This document shows, piece by piece, positions 1 to 7,787 of a DNA stretch of 64,000 nucleotides. The DNA lies in contig CAYMKU010000018.1 in the NCBI GenBank assembly GCA_964391015.1, positions 1 through 64,000 of the forward strand, written 5' to 3'. Origin of the DNA: XYD12-FULL-36-8 sp964391015. Its GTDB lineage: Bacteria; Bacteroidota; Ignavibacteria; Ignavibacteriales; Ignavibacteriaceae. The number at the start of each line of letters is the position of its first letter. The first letter of the stretch is position 1. A model generated the notes under the pieces. That model did no database searches and had not been told where the DNA came from. It saw only the letters and a program-made list of their open reading frames with translations. The position numbers were made by a program, and so were the translations under genes.

Positions 1-8
1 ATGAGATT

Positions 9-29
9 GCTTCTCGCCTCTTACCTCTC
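9..29. repeat. Short 7-bp tandem array (degenerate)
   Basis: Three consecutive 7-mers (GCTTCTC, GCCTCTT, ACCTCTC) can be read at the left edge of the window. They resemble the clearer heptamer arrays elsewhere in the window. Only three degenerate units are present, so this may be chance. Confidence 0.35.
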
Positions 30-180
30 GCGAATTATCTTAACAATATCATCTTTTCCCAGCAAGCTATTTAAAAAGCAAATGCAATGTGATTTAAAAT
101 CTTTCTGCCTTGTAATAGAATTAAATTCAGTATAAGTTTTCATTAGCAATATAATTTATTGATTAACATTTGAGGATGAA

Positions 181-594
181 TTGGAATTTCCCTTAATTGA
201 TAAAAGCAGTTACTTACGTGGTTTATTAATAATTGCCCGCAAGGATAATCAATTAGCTGAATCTGAAAAACAAATCTTAAAAAACATATCTGACAAACTC
301 GGTTTTGCTTCTGACTTTTACGACGAGACAATAAAAAATTTATTATTAAATAATCATATCGAAGACGCTCCAATAAAATTCTCCAACAAAAAAATTGCAT
401 CCTCTTTTATTTCGGATGGATTAAGACTTGCTTATTCAGATCAAAAAATCAATAGTGCAGAGCTTGACTGGCTTAAAGCAACTGCTGAAATAAATCAGCT
501 TGAGAATGAATGGTTCTCAAAAGAACTTGAAAAAATAAAAGCTGAATCTATGTCTCCTGCAAAATTTGATTTAACTCTTTTCTCCATAATCTAA
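181..594 (+). CDS. Small TerB-like helical protein, hypothetical
   Basis: A 137-residue soluble, helix-rich acidic protein with no signal peptide. The pattern of two similar helical halves, each with a lightly conserved acidic stretch (SEKQILKNIS near residue 28, SAELDWLKA near 90), resembles the TerB/tellurite-resistance fold, but no signature is decisive. The TTG start at 181 is chosen because a GAGGA ribosome binding site lies five bases upstream; an ATG at 176 is out of frame and closes quickly. It lies upstream of tdh with about 145 bases between, so co-transcription is uncertain. Function unknown. Confidence 0.6.
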   Translation: MEFPLIDKSSYLRGLLIIARKDNQLAESEKQILKNISDKLGFASDFYDETIKNLLLNNHIEDAPIKFSNKKIASSFISDGLRLAYSDQKINSAELDWLKATAEINQLENEWFSKELEKIKAESMSPAKFDLTLFSII

Positions 595-739
595 CTAATC
601 AAATCTAAAAGGTTTCATTCACTCACGAAGCACTTCTGTGGAGTATCGCAACCTTTCGGTTGTCGTTTGATCACCTTATCTCTAATTTTGAAATGAAGAA
701 ATTATCTTACTCAAATCATTTATTGACAGGGAATTTATT

Positions 740-1780
740 ATGAAAAAAATGAAAGCTCTCGTAAAGAAATATTCAAAGCCAGGAATTTGGATGGATGAGG
801 TCGAGATACCCGATTATGGTCCTAACGATGTCTTAATCAAGATTCATAAAACATCAATATGCGGAACAGATATTCACATTTACAATTGGGATGAATGGGC
901 ACAAAAGACAATTCCAGTTCCAATGCAAGTTGGACATGAATACGTTGGAACAGTTGAAGCATTTGGCAACAACGTTCATGATGTTCAAGTTGGAGAATTG
1001 GTTAGCGGCGAAGGTCATATTGTTTGCGGTACATGCAGAAATTGCCGCGAAGGACGAGGTCATCTTTGTCCAAATACAAAAGGAGTGGGAGTTAACCGTC
1101 CCGGTTGTTTTGCAGAATATCTTGTTATTCCTGTTTCCAACATTTGGCATTGCGACCCCAAAATTTCGAAAGAAATTTTTTCGATATTTGATCCTCTGGG
1201 AAATGCAGTCCACACAGCTTTATCATTCGATGTGCTTGGTGAGGATGTTCTGATTACAGGTGCGGGTCCAATTGGAATTATGGCTGCTGCAATTGTAAAA
1301 CATGCTGGTGCAAGAAACATTGTAATAACAGATATGAACCCCTATCGTTTGGAGCTTGCAAAAAAATTAGGAGTTACAAGAGCAGTCAACATCACTAAAG
1401 AAAAACTATCAGATGTCCTCAAAGAACTTGGAATGGTTGGCGGATTTGATGTTGGTCTTGAAATGTCAGGCAGCATTCACGCCTTTAATGATATGATTGA
1501 TGTTATGTATCACGGTGGCAAAATAGCGTTGCTTGGAATTCTTCCTGAAAAGTCCGGCATCAATTGGAATAAAGTTATCTTCAACGGTTTAACTATACGC
1601 GGCATTTATGGAAGAATGATGTTTGAAACCTGGTTTAAGATGCAATCAATGGTTCAAAGCGGCTTGCCTATTAGTCCGATTATTACTCACAGGTTTAAGG
1701 TTAATGATTATCTCGAAGGATTTGAGATAATGAAATCCGGTAATTCAGGTAAGGTGATATTGGATTGGGAGAAAGCGTAG
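740..1780 (+). CDS. tdh: L-threonine 3-dehydrogenase
   Basis: Zinc- and NAD-dependent medium-chain dehydrogenase, 346 residues, close to the usual family length of about 341. It oxidises L-threonine to 2-amino-3-ketobutyrate in the cytoplasm. Visible features are the catalytic zinc ligands Cys41 and His66-Glu67 (GHEYVG), the structural zinc loop Cys96/99/102/110 (CGTCRNC...C), and a Rossmann motif ITGAGPIG. The C-terminal part contains the threonine-dehydrogenase-like GRMMFETW stretch. The partner enzyme kbl, which cleaves the product with CoA, is encoded convergently at 2286-3551; the two are separated only by a four-helix-bundle gene and its flanking repeats. The two enzymes together convert threonine to glycine and acetyl-CoA. 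Confidence 0.93.
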   Translation: MKKMKALVKKYSKPGIWMDEVEIPDYGPNDVLIKIHKTSICGTDIHIYNWDEWAQKTIPVPMQVGHEYVGTVEAFGNNVHDVQVGELVSGEGHIVCGTCRNCREGRGHLCPNTKGVGVNRPGCFAEYLVIPVSNIWHCDPKISKEIFSIFDPLGNAVHTALSFDVLGEDVLITGAGPIGIMAAAIVKHAGARNIVITDMNPYRLELAKKLGVTRAVNITKEKLSDVLKELGMVGGFDVGLEMSGSIHAFNDMIDVMYHGGKIALLGILPEKSGINWNKVIFNGLTIRGIYGRMMFETWFKMQSMVQSGLPISPIITHRFKVNDYLEGFEIMKSGNSGKVILDWEKA

Positions 1781-1792
1781 CAACTACGTAGA

Positions 1793-1820
1793 AGATACCA
1801 GATACATGATTCCAGATAAA
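1793..1820 (+). repeat. Heptamer array, left flank of four-helix-bundle gene
   Basis: Four adjacent 7-mers (AGATACC, AGATACA, TGATTCC, AGATAAA) lie 8 bases beyond the stop codon of the 1829-2203 gene. In another phase they fit NNGATNC, the same family as the array inside the secreted-protein gene at 52783-52824. A matching array in inverted orientation lies on the other side of the gene at 2246-2275. Confidence 0.7.
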
Positions 1821-1828
1821 AAATAATA

Positions 1829-2203
1829 CTATTTTTCGCTGAGATGTTGTTTCTCTACTGATTGTAAAAACTTAATTAATTTTTTATCGAGAAGGTTTGA
1901 CTTATCTAATAGTTCATCGAAAAGTTCTTTATCTTTTAGTGATTCCGTTTCAAACAAAATTTCCAGATGATCGATAGTTTCATCTGTTGATGCAATTGCA
2001 AAAGTAATATATCTGATGAATTCATTTTTATATCTTCGTCTTCCGTAACCTTCGACAATATTTGAACGAATAGATTTAGATGATCTGCGAATTTGACTAC
2101 TTTCTTCATACATCTCAAACTTGGGAAGAGTTAAAGTCATTTTATGAATTTCAATCGAGAGCTCACAAGCAATTTTCCATATTTCTAAATCCCTGTAACT
2201 CAT
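1829..2203 (-). CDS. Four-helix-bundle protein (23S rRNA intervening-sequence / bAvd-like family)
   Basis: A 124-residue helical protein of the family first seen in 23S rRNA intervening sequences and related to the Avd accessory protein of diversity-generating retroelements. The family start (YRDLEIWKIACEL), the central RRSSKSIRSNIVEGYGRR segment and the FIRYITFAIASTDET segment are all present. Family members are basic and are thought to bind nucleic acid; the cellular role is not established. No reverse transcriptase or rRNA gene is nearby. The gene sits as an island between convergent tdh and kbl and has heptamer arrays on both sides in inverted orientation, which suggests that it arrived as a small unit with its repeats. 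Confidence 0.85.
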   Translation of the reverse strand: MSYRDLEIWKIACELSIEIHKMTLTLPKFEMYEESSQIRRSSKSIRSNIVEGYGRRRYKNEFIRYITFAIASTDETIDHLEILFETESLKDKELFDELLDKSNLLDKKLIKFLQSVEKQHLSEK

Positions 2204-2245
2204 CTTTTATTCCTTCAATAAACTTTTAATACAAAATTTTACCAT

Positions 2246-2275
2246 CCGGTATCAGGAATCTGGCATCAGGTATCT
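2246..2275 (-). repeat. Heptamer array, right flank of four-helix-bundle gene
   Basis: On the plus strand this reads CCGGTAT, CAGGAAT, CTGGCAT, CAGGTAT, CT; on the minus strand it reads AGATACC, TGATGCC, AGATTCC, TGATACC, GG. It is therefore the inverted counterpart of the array at 1793-1820, and lies about 40 bases upstream of the four-helix-bundle start codon. Confidence 0.7.
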
Positions 2276-2285
2276 AATTTATACG

Positions 2286-3551
2286 CTACGCTACCACCTT
2301 CAACTTCTTCCCCACTCTCTCAAACGCATTGATACAATCATTCAAGTTTTCTTGTGAATGGGCGGCAGAAATCTGAACTCGAATTCTTGCTTGACCTTTT
2401 GGAACAACTGGATATGAAAATCCAACGACATAAATTCCTTCGTTGTAAAGATCTTTTGCCATTTGCTGAGCAAGCTGAGCATCATTATCAAATTTCCTAA
2501 ATAATATAGGAACAATCGGATGAATGCTTTCAATTATATCAAATCCAATCGTCTTCATTTTTTCTCTAAAGTATTTTGTATTCTTCATAAGCTTATCACG
2601 CAGGTCACTCGATTTTTCGAGAAGATCAAAAGCAGCGATCGAGGCACCAACAATTACCGGAGCTATTGTGTTTGAAAATAAATATGGTCTTGATCTTTGC
2701 CGCAGCATATCAACAATTTCTTTTTTAGATGCAGTAAAACCACCCGAAGCACCACCCATAGCTTTTCCCAAAGTTGAAGTAATAATATCCACTTCACCAA
2801 GAACATCACAATGTTCAAGAGCACCACGACCTGTTTTACCGAAAAACCCTGTTGCATGAGAATCATCAACCATAACGAGAGCATCGTATTTATTTGCAAG
2901 CTGAACTATCTCGCTCAACTTGGCAATATCGCCATCCATAGAAAATACCCCATCAGTAGCAATCAAAATATTTTTTGCAGGGTGGGGCTCATGTGCAAGT
3001 CCGGTATGATCCCAAATATCCGCTCCTTCCCGCGCTTGAATTAATTTTTGTTCAAGAGATTTCATGTCGGAATGTTCGTAGATCATTCTCTTAGCTTTGC
3101 ACAATCTTATGCCGTCAATAATGCTTGCATGATTCAGTTGATCTGTGATAATAACATCATCTTGCCCAAGAATGCTCTCGAACAATCCCCCATTTGCATC
3201 AAAGCATGATGAATAAAGTATAGAATCTTCAGTCTGATAAAAATCAGCGATGCGTTTTTCAAGTTCTTTGTGAATATCTTGTGTACCGCAGATAAATCTT
3301 ACTGAAGATAAACCGAATCCATGTGTGTCTAAAGTTTTTTGTGCCGCTTTGATTATATCAGGATGATTCGCTAAGCCAAGATAGTTATTCGAACAGAAGT
3401 TTAGCACTTCCTTTGGCTTCGAATCTGCTGGATATGACACATTGATTTTTGCTTTCTGATCGGAGAGAATTATTCTCTCCTCTTTATAAAGATTTGCTTC
3501 CTTGATGGAATTTAATTCTTGCTTTAGATCATATTTGGTTCTGCGGTACAT
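2286..3551 (-). CDS. kbl: Glycine C-acetyltransferase (2-amino-3-ketobutyrate CoA ligase)
   Basis: PLP-dependent alpha-oxoamine synthase, 421 residues. It cleaves 2-amino-3-ketobutyrate with CoA to glycine and acetyl-CoA, completing threonine breakdown begun by Tdh. The PLP lysine is Lys263 (STLGKAMGG), with the VDDSHATG motif at about 228-235 and the C-terminal PVVPKGQARIR segment typical of KBL. It is some 20 residues longer than the usual 398; the excess is mainly an insertion at about residues 175-192 (near EGADIWDHTGLAHEPHPA), just before the ATDGVFSMDGD motif. A paralogue without this insertion is at 4331-5578. The convergent tdh neighbour supports the threonine role. Confidence 0.9.
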   Translation of the reverse strand: MYRRTKYDLKQELNSIKEANLYKEERIILSDQKAKINVSYPADSKPKEVLNFCSNNYLGLANHPDIIKAAQKTLDTHGFGLSSVRFICGTQDIHKELEKRIADFYQTEDSILYSSCFDANGGLFESILGQDDVIITDQLNHASIIDGIRLCKAKRMIYEHSDMKSLEQKLIQAREGADIWDHTGLAHEPHPAKNILIATDGVFSMDGDIAKLSEIVQLANKYDALVMVDDSHATGFFGKTGRGALEHCDVLGEVDIITSTLGKAMGGASGGFTASKKEIVDMLRQRSRPYLFSNTIAPVIVGASIAAFDLLEKSSDLRDKLMKNTKYFREKMKTIGFDIIESIHPIVPILFRKFDNDAQLAQQMAKDLYNEGIYVVGFSYPVVPKGQARIRVQISAAHSQENLNDCINAFERVGKKLKVVA

Positions 3552-3782
3552 ATTATTAGTGCTTGATTGTTAAAAAAATTTTTAGTGTTCAAAAATATTG
3601 AAATTGGGAGAGAAGTGAAATCAGTAGGAAATTCTAAAACTATTCAGTAAAACAAATAACAATGATTTTTACAAATAAACTCTAGGATTTTCATATAAGA
3701 TATAGAAAATCAATTAATATTTTTTATAACTTTCACTGCGTGTTATTGAAGCATTATCATTTTTCTTTTCTTGAGGTAAACC
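3552..3782. other. Divergent intergenic region between kbl and 3783 gene
   Basis: About 230 very AT-rich bases that must hold the promoters for kbl (minus) and the 3783 gene (plus). The plus-strand gene has a GAGG-type ribosome binding site (TTGAGGTAAACC) directly before its ATG. I see no clear operator or hairpin. Confidence 0.4.
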
Positions 3783-4262
3783 ATGTCTACTGAAATTATT
3801 TCCTTAATTATCGCAATCATTGCCGTATTTGTAGGACCAATGATTTCATATCGAATTGCAAAACGACAACTTAAAGCTCAAATAATCGATTATTCTGATT
3901 TGCAAGATCTTAAGCTCTTGAGAGATACCATTTTGGAATTATTAAAGATTTACTCAGATATAGCATTCCTTATAAATAAAAAGCGTTACGGTGGAATTTC
4001 AGTTGAATCTTTTAATAAGGAACATCCCCCTCTTTTTACAACACTCTTACTCATGAGGGATAAAATCTCCTTGCTTATAGATATAAATGATAGCAAGCAC
4101 ATTGAATTACTAATGAAAGTACAAAAAACTGGCGAAGTTCTTTTCAATGATTCGGATACTAACTGGGAAGAGAATTCAATAAAGTTACAAGGTGAAATTG
4201 CAACACTCGCTATAGAAATAATGGCCCATCAGAAAAAATTAATTGAAAATAAATTTTTATAG
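3783..4262 (+). CDS. Hypothetical membrane-anchored helical protein
   Basis: A 159-residue protein with one N-terminal membrane segment (about residues 4-24, IISLIIAIIAVFVGPMISYRI) followed by a cytoplasmic-type helical region. I recognise no domain; the layout is common among small membrane-anchored proteins of unknown function. The ATG at 3783 has a GAGG motif upstream. It is flanked by minus-strand genes on both sides, so it is probably a single-gene transcript. Confidence 0.55.
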   Translation: MSTEIISLIIAIIAVFVGPMISYRIAKRQLKAQIIDYSDLQDLKLLRDTILELLKIYSDIAFLINKKRYGGISVESFNKEHPPLFTTLLLMRDKISLLIDINDSKHIELLMKVQKTGEVLFNDSDTNWEENSIKLQGEIATLAIEIMAHQKKLIENKFL

Positions 4263-4330
4263 AATTTAAATTATCATTTGATATGCAAAGAGAAACGTTA
4301 TAAAATAAAAACCCTCTTTCATCAATGAAC

Positions 4331-5578
4331 TCATAATCCGTACTTATCAATAATCTCCTGCTTAGTCTTACCGAGAATACCATATTTCTTTCCTACTTTT
4401 ATAAAAGCAGCAAGTGCTTTCTCAAGATGATGTCTTTCATGCGCAGCAGATAACTGAGTTCTAATTCTTGCTTGCCCTTTGGGAACAACGGGAAAGAAAA
4501 ATCCAACAGCGTAAATTCCTTCAGCATACAGATCTTTTGCAATATCCTGTGACAGCTTTGCATTGAAAAGCATAACAGGAACGATTGCTGTTTCACCTTC
4601 TTTAATGATAAATCCGGCTTCAGTTAATCCTTTTCTCCAAAACTTTGTGTTCTCCTCAAGCTTATCGCGGCGCTCAGTTGATTTTGAAATTATTTCAAGA
4701 ACTCTTAAAGCTCCTTCAACTATTACCGGAGCAACAGTGTTTGAAAATAAATAAGGTCGTGCTTTTTGCCTGCACATTTCTACAATTTCTTTTCTGCCAG
4801 AAACACAACCTCCCGAAGCACCTCCAAGTGCTTTGCCAAGAGTAGTAGTAATGACATCAATTTTTCCAAATACACCGAAATGTTCGTGAGAACCTCGTCC
4901 GGTTTTTCCTATGTAGCCGCTTGCATGTGAATCATCCACAAAAACCATTGCATTATATTTTTCAGCAAGCTCGACTATCTTATCCATCTTTGCAAGGTCA
5001 CCATCCATCGAAAAAGCACCGTCAGTAATTATCATTCTCATTCTCTTATTTTGATGAAGCTGAAGCTTCTCTTCAAGATGAGCCATATCCGAATGTTTGA
5101 ACGAATCATTCTGTGCTTTGCATAAACGCATTCCATCAATTATTGAAGCATGAACTAAACGATCAGCAATCATCACATCTTGGTCAGTTAAGATTGCCTC
5201 GAACACACCTGCATTTGCATCCATGCAGGATGGAAAAAGAACTGTGTCTTCAGTTCCTAAAAATTCAGTCAGCTTTTTCTCAAGTTCTTTGTGAATGTCC
5301 TGTGTTCCGCAAATAAATCTGACGGAAGACATTCCGTAACCTCTCACATCAAGTCCGGCGTGCGCAGCTTTAACAACTTCTGGATGAGAAGAAAGTCCGA
5401 GGTAATTATTAGCACACATGTTAATTACTTTTTTCTTCTCAGCACCAATTGGAAATTCAACTTCAATTTCAGAATCCTGAGGAGCACAAATTGCTCGTTC
5501 TTCCTTGAATATGCCCTGAGATTTTAAATCTTCAAGCTGGTCTGAATAAATTTTTCTTACGTCTGTATTAAAAGCCAT
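4331..5578 (-). CDS. KBL-like alpha-oxoamine synthase in ACP cassette
   Basis: PLP-dependent alpha-oxoamine synthase of 415 residues, closely related to glycine C-acetyltransferase (shared SVRFICGTQDIHKELE, PYLFSNTVAPVIV and PVVPKGQARIR segments). The PLP lysine is Lys249 (TTTLGKALGG) and the VDDSH motif lies at about 214-218. Family members condense an amino acid with an acyl thioester and release CO2, or run the reverse cleavage. It is the last gene of a three-gene minus-strand cassette, 11 bases downstream of an acyl carrier protein, which is preceded by an acetyl-CoA-synthetase-like ligase. That context suggests that its acyl donor may be carried on the ACP. It may simply be a second KBL; serine palmitoyltransferase or biotin-pathway BioF are less likely from the motifs. 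Confidence 0.85.
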   Translation of the reverse strand: MAFNTDVRKIYSDQLEDLKSQGIFKEERAICAPQDSEIEVEFPIGAEKKKVINMCANNYLGLSSHPEVVKAAHAGLDVRGYGMSSVRFICGTQDIHKELEKKLTEFLGTEDTVLFPSCMDANAGVFEAILTDQDVMIADRLVHASIIDGMRLCKAQNDSFKHSDMAHLEEKLQLHQNKRMRMIITDGAFSMDGDLAKMDKIVELAEKYNAMVFVDDSHASGYIGKTGRGSHEHFGVFGKIDVITTTLGKALGGASGGCVSGRKEIVEMCRQKARPYLFSNTVAPVIVEGALRVLEIISKSTERRDKLEENTKFWRKGLTEAGFIIKEGETAIVPVMLFNAKLSQDIAKDLYAEGIYAVGFFFPVVPKGQARIRTQLSAAHERHHLEKALAAFIKVGKKYGILGKTKQEIIDKYGL

Positions 5579-5589
5579 GATGATTTTCC

Positions 5590-5841
5590 TTATTCTACAT
5601 TAAACTCTTTTAGCAGCTTAACAATGTTGTTCACACTGTCAAATGCTTCGGGAGATGCCTTCGCATCCGGAATGCTGATATTAAATCTTGTTTCCAAAAA
5701 TACTTTTAATGAAACCATTGAAAATGAATCAACAATTCCTCCGCTTATAAGCGGAGTTTCATAAGTAATTTCCTGATCGTCACCTTCTTCAAGGTATTCG
5801 TTTTTAACATACTCAAGAATTGTGTCTTTTAAAGATGCCAT
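5590..5841 (-). CDS. Acyl carrier protein, stand-alone
   Basis: An 83-residue acidic four-helix carrier protein. The phosphopantetheine site is Ser39 in GGIVDSFSMVSLK, so the usual DSL motif is DSF here. The sequence differs from housekeeping AcpP (no DSLDTVE motif) and is of the specialised type found beside ligases and synthases. It lies 11 bases upstream of the oxoamine synthase and about 110 bases downstream of the ligase, all on the same strand. The inferred role is to carry the acyl (possibly acetyl) group activated by the ligase to the oxoamine synthase. Confidence 0.85.
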   Translation of the reverse strand: MASLKDTILEYVKNEYLEEGDDQEITYETPLISGGIVDSFSMVSLKVFLETRFNISIPDAKASPEAFDSVNNIVKLLKEFNVE

Positions 5842-5881
5842 AATGTTTTCTCCATATATATTTTGTTTATTTCATGATGTC

Positions 5882-5938
5882 ATGCTGAACTCGTTTCAGC
5901 ATCCTTTTATAAATGAGATCCCGAAACAAGTTCGGGAT
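5882..5938. repeat. Pair of REP-like hairpins (GTCATGCTGAA / ATCCCGAA family)
   Basis: Two short inverted repeats sit between the ligase and ACP genes: ATGCTGAA-CTCG-TTTCAGCAT (5882-5902) and ATCCCGAA-ACAAG-TTCGGGAT (5918-5938). The same family recurs at 18320-18415 and 31593-31675. It may modulate transcript stability inside this cassette. Confidence 0.7.
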
Positions 5939-5951
5939 GACCAAATAAAAC

Positions 5952-7670
5952 TTACATATCATTTTCCAAAGTAGAGATATCCCCAATTTCTTCGCCCCAT
6001 TCTTTTGCCCGCAAAACTCTGCGCATAATTTTTCCGCTTCTTGTTTTTGGAAGTGAATCAACAAATTCAATTTCCTGCGGCATAGCTAATGGAGAAAGTT
6101 TTTTTCGTATAAAATTCATTATATCAAGTTCCAGCATTTTAGATGCTGCATTTCCAGGTTTCAACGCAATAAATGCTTTTACAACTTCCATATTTACAGG
6201 ATCCGGTTTCCCAACAACTGCCGATTCTGCTACTGCCGAGTGTTCAAGCAGTGCGGACTCAATTTCAAATGGGCCTACGAGATGTCCTGCAGTATTAATA
6301 ACATCATCATCGCGACCAACAAACCAAAAATATCCATCCTCATCAATGCTTGCCCTATCGCCTGAAAGATACCAGCCATTTTTAAATTTGTTCTTATAAG
6401 TTTCTTCATTATTCCAATATGCCCTAAACATTGCAGGCCATCCTGGCTTAAGCGCAATCATACCAACAATGCCTTTTCTCTCAATTGGCAAAAATGTTTT
6501 TAAATCAACTACTGTTGCAGTGATGCCGGGAAATGGTTTTCCCATTGAACCTGGTTTGATTTTCATTCCGGGATAATTGCTAACGACAATGCTTCCTGTT
6601 TCAGTCTGCCAGTACGTATCGTGAAAAGCCAAACCAAATACTTCTTTTGACCAGATAACTGCTTCGGCGTTCAATGGTTCACCAACACTTGTAAGGTGCC
6701 GAAGCGAATTTAAATTATATTTTTTGACAATATCATTTCCTTCCTTCATCAACGCTCGGATTGCCGTGGGGGCTGAATACCAAATAGTAATCTTATGCTT
6801 CTCAATAAATTTATACCATGTATCAGCTTTGAACCCAGCATCGAGAACACACTGTGTTACGCCATTAGCCCACGCACCAATTATTCCATAAGAAGTTCCC
6901 GTCACCCAGCCAGGATCAGCTGTACACCAATAAATATCGTCATCCTTAATATCGAGAACATATTTTGCTGTTATGTATTGCGAAATAATTGAATAGTGAA
7001 CATGTTGTGCACCTTTTGGCTTTCCTGTGGTTCCCGAAGTGTAGTGAAGTACAGAAGGAGTTTCAGCTTTAGATGGATAAATGTCAAACTTTTGAATTCG
7101 TTTTTCTTTTTCCATGTGAAAAGCAATTTCTCTTTCCTTTAAAGGTTTGCCTCCATCATCATCAACTACGATAATATGTTTTAACTCCGGCAGATCATTT
7201 ATTATGTTTCTGACCTTGGGGAGATGTTTTTTTTGAGTAATGATCGCCGAAGTTTTTGCATCATCAAGACGAGTGAGAAGTGAATCGGAACCAAATGCCG
7301 AAAATAATGGTTGAGCAATTGCTCCCATCTTCAGTATGCCGAGAAAGCCAAAATATAGTTCGGGAATTTTATCCATGAATAAGCAAACTCGATCACTGGG
7401 ATTTAATCCTATATTATTTAAGAAGTTTGCAATCGTATTTGTAAGTACACGCATGTCATTAAAAGTGTATTTTTTTTCTTCACCGGTAAATCCTTCCCAT
7501 ATCAAAGCAATTTTATTTGATTTACCCATTCTACATATACGATCAGAACAATACTCTCCAATGTTGATAATGCTGTCACCAGTATATTCAAGTTCCTTTC
7601 TGGGAATATCCCACGAAAATTCAGTATATCTTTCTTCGTATGATTTGATATTGGGAATAGAATTTGACAT
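5952..7670 (-). CDS. Acetyl-CoA synthetase-like AMP-forming ligase
   Basis: Adenylate-forming ligase of 572 residues, shorter than the classic 650-residue Acs and similar to Bacillus AcsA-type enzymes. It activates a carboxylate with ATP and passes it to a thiol (CoA, or possibly the neighbouring ACP). The core motifs are YTSGTTGKPKG at residues 210-220, the YWQTETG motif whose Trp limits Acs to short acids, GDRASIDEDGYFWFVGRDDD, and the C-terminal catalytic Lys in KTRSGKIMRR. The Trp suggests acetate or propionate as substrate. It is the first gene of the cassette with ACP and the KBL-like synthase. Divergent from the amidotransferase gene at 7788. Confidence 0.88.
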   Translation of the reverse strand: MSNSIPNIKSYEERYTEFSWDIPRKELEYTGDSIINIGEYCSDRICRMGKSNKIALIWEGFTGEEKKYTFNDMRVLTNTIANFLNNIGLNPSDRVCLFMDKIPELYFGFLGILKMGAIAQPLFSAFGSDSLLTRLDDAKTSAIITQKKHLPKVRNIINDLPELKHIIVVDDDGGKPLKEREIAFHMEKEKRIQKFDIYPSKAETPSVLHYTSGTTGKPKGAQHVHYSIISQYITAKYVLDIKDDDIYWCTADPGWVTGTSYGIIGAWANGVTQCVLDAGFKADTWYKFIEKHKITIWYSAPTAIRALMKEGNDIVKKYNLNSLRHLTSVGEPLNAEAVIWSKEVFGLAFHDTYWQTETGSIVVSNYPGMKIKPGSMGKPFPGITATVVDLKTFLPIERKGIVGMIALKPGWPAMFRAYWNNEETYKNKFKNGWYLSGDRASIDEDGYFWFVGRDDDVINTAGHLVGPFEIESALLEHSAVAESAVVGKPDPVNMEVVKAFIALKPGNAASKMLELDIMNFIRKKLSPLAMPQEIEFVDSLPKTRSGKIMRRVLRAKEWGEEIGDISTLENDM

Positions 7671-7787
7671 GCAGTTGTATCCTTTACAATCAGTTGGTAA
7701 TAAAAACTTGCTTATTTTAATGATTAAAAATAATGATTTTTAATTATAAACTCGTTTGATGACATAACCGAAAAAAGAATTAAGTAA

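Noticed and set aside
1..135. An ATG-initiated frame of about 44 codons at the left edge.
   Set aside because: It overlaps a low-complexity 7-mer stretch, has no visible ribosome binding site and encodes nothing recognisable.
640..685. CAACCTTTCGGTTG hairpin upstream of tdh.
   Set aside because: The stem is short and lacks a T-tract; it may be a REP relic, but no second copy is seen.
1829..2203. A diversity-generating retroelement around the Avd-like protein.
   Set aside because: No reverse transcriptase, template repeat or variable repeat is seen nearby.
4331..5578. BioF (8-amino-7-oxononanoate synthase) or serine palmitoyltransferase.
   Set aside because: The SVRFICGTQDIHKELE and PYLFSNT segments are KBL-like; no biotin or sphingolipid genes are adjacent.
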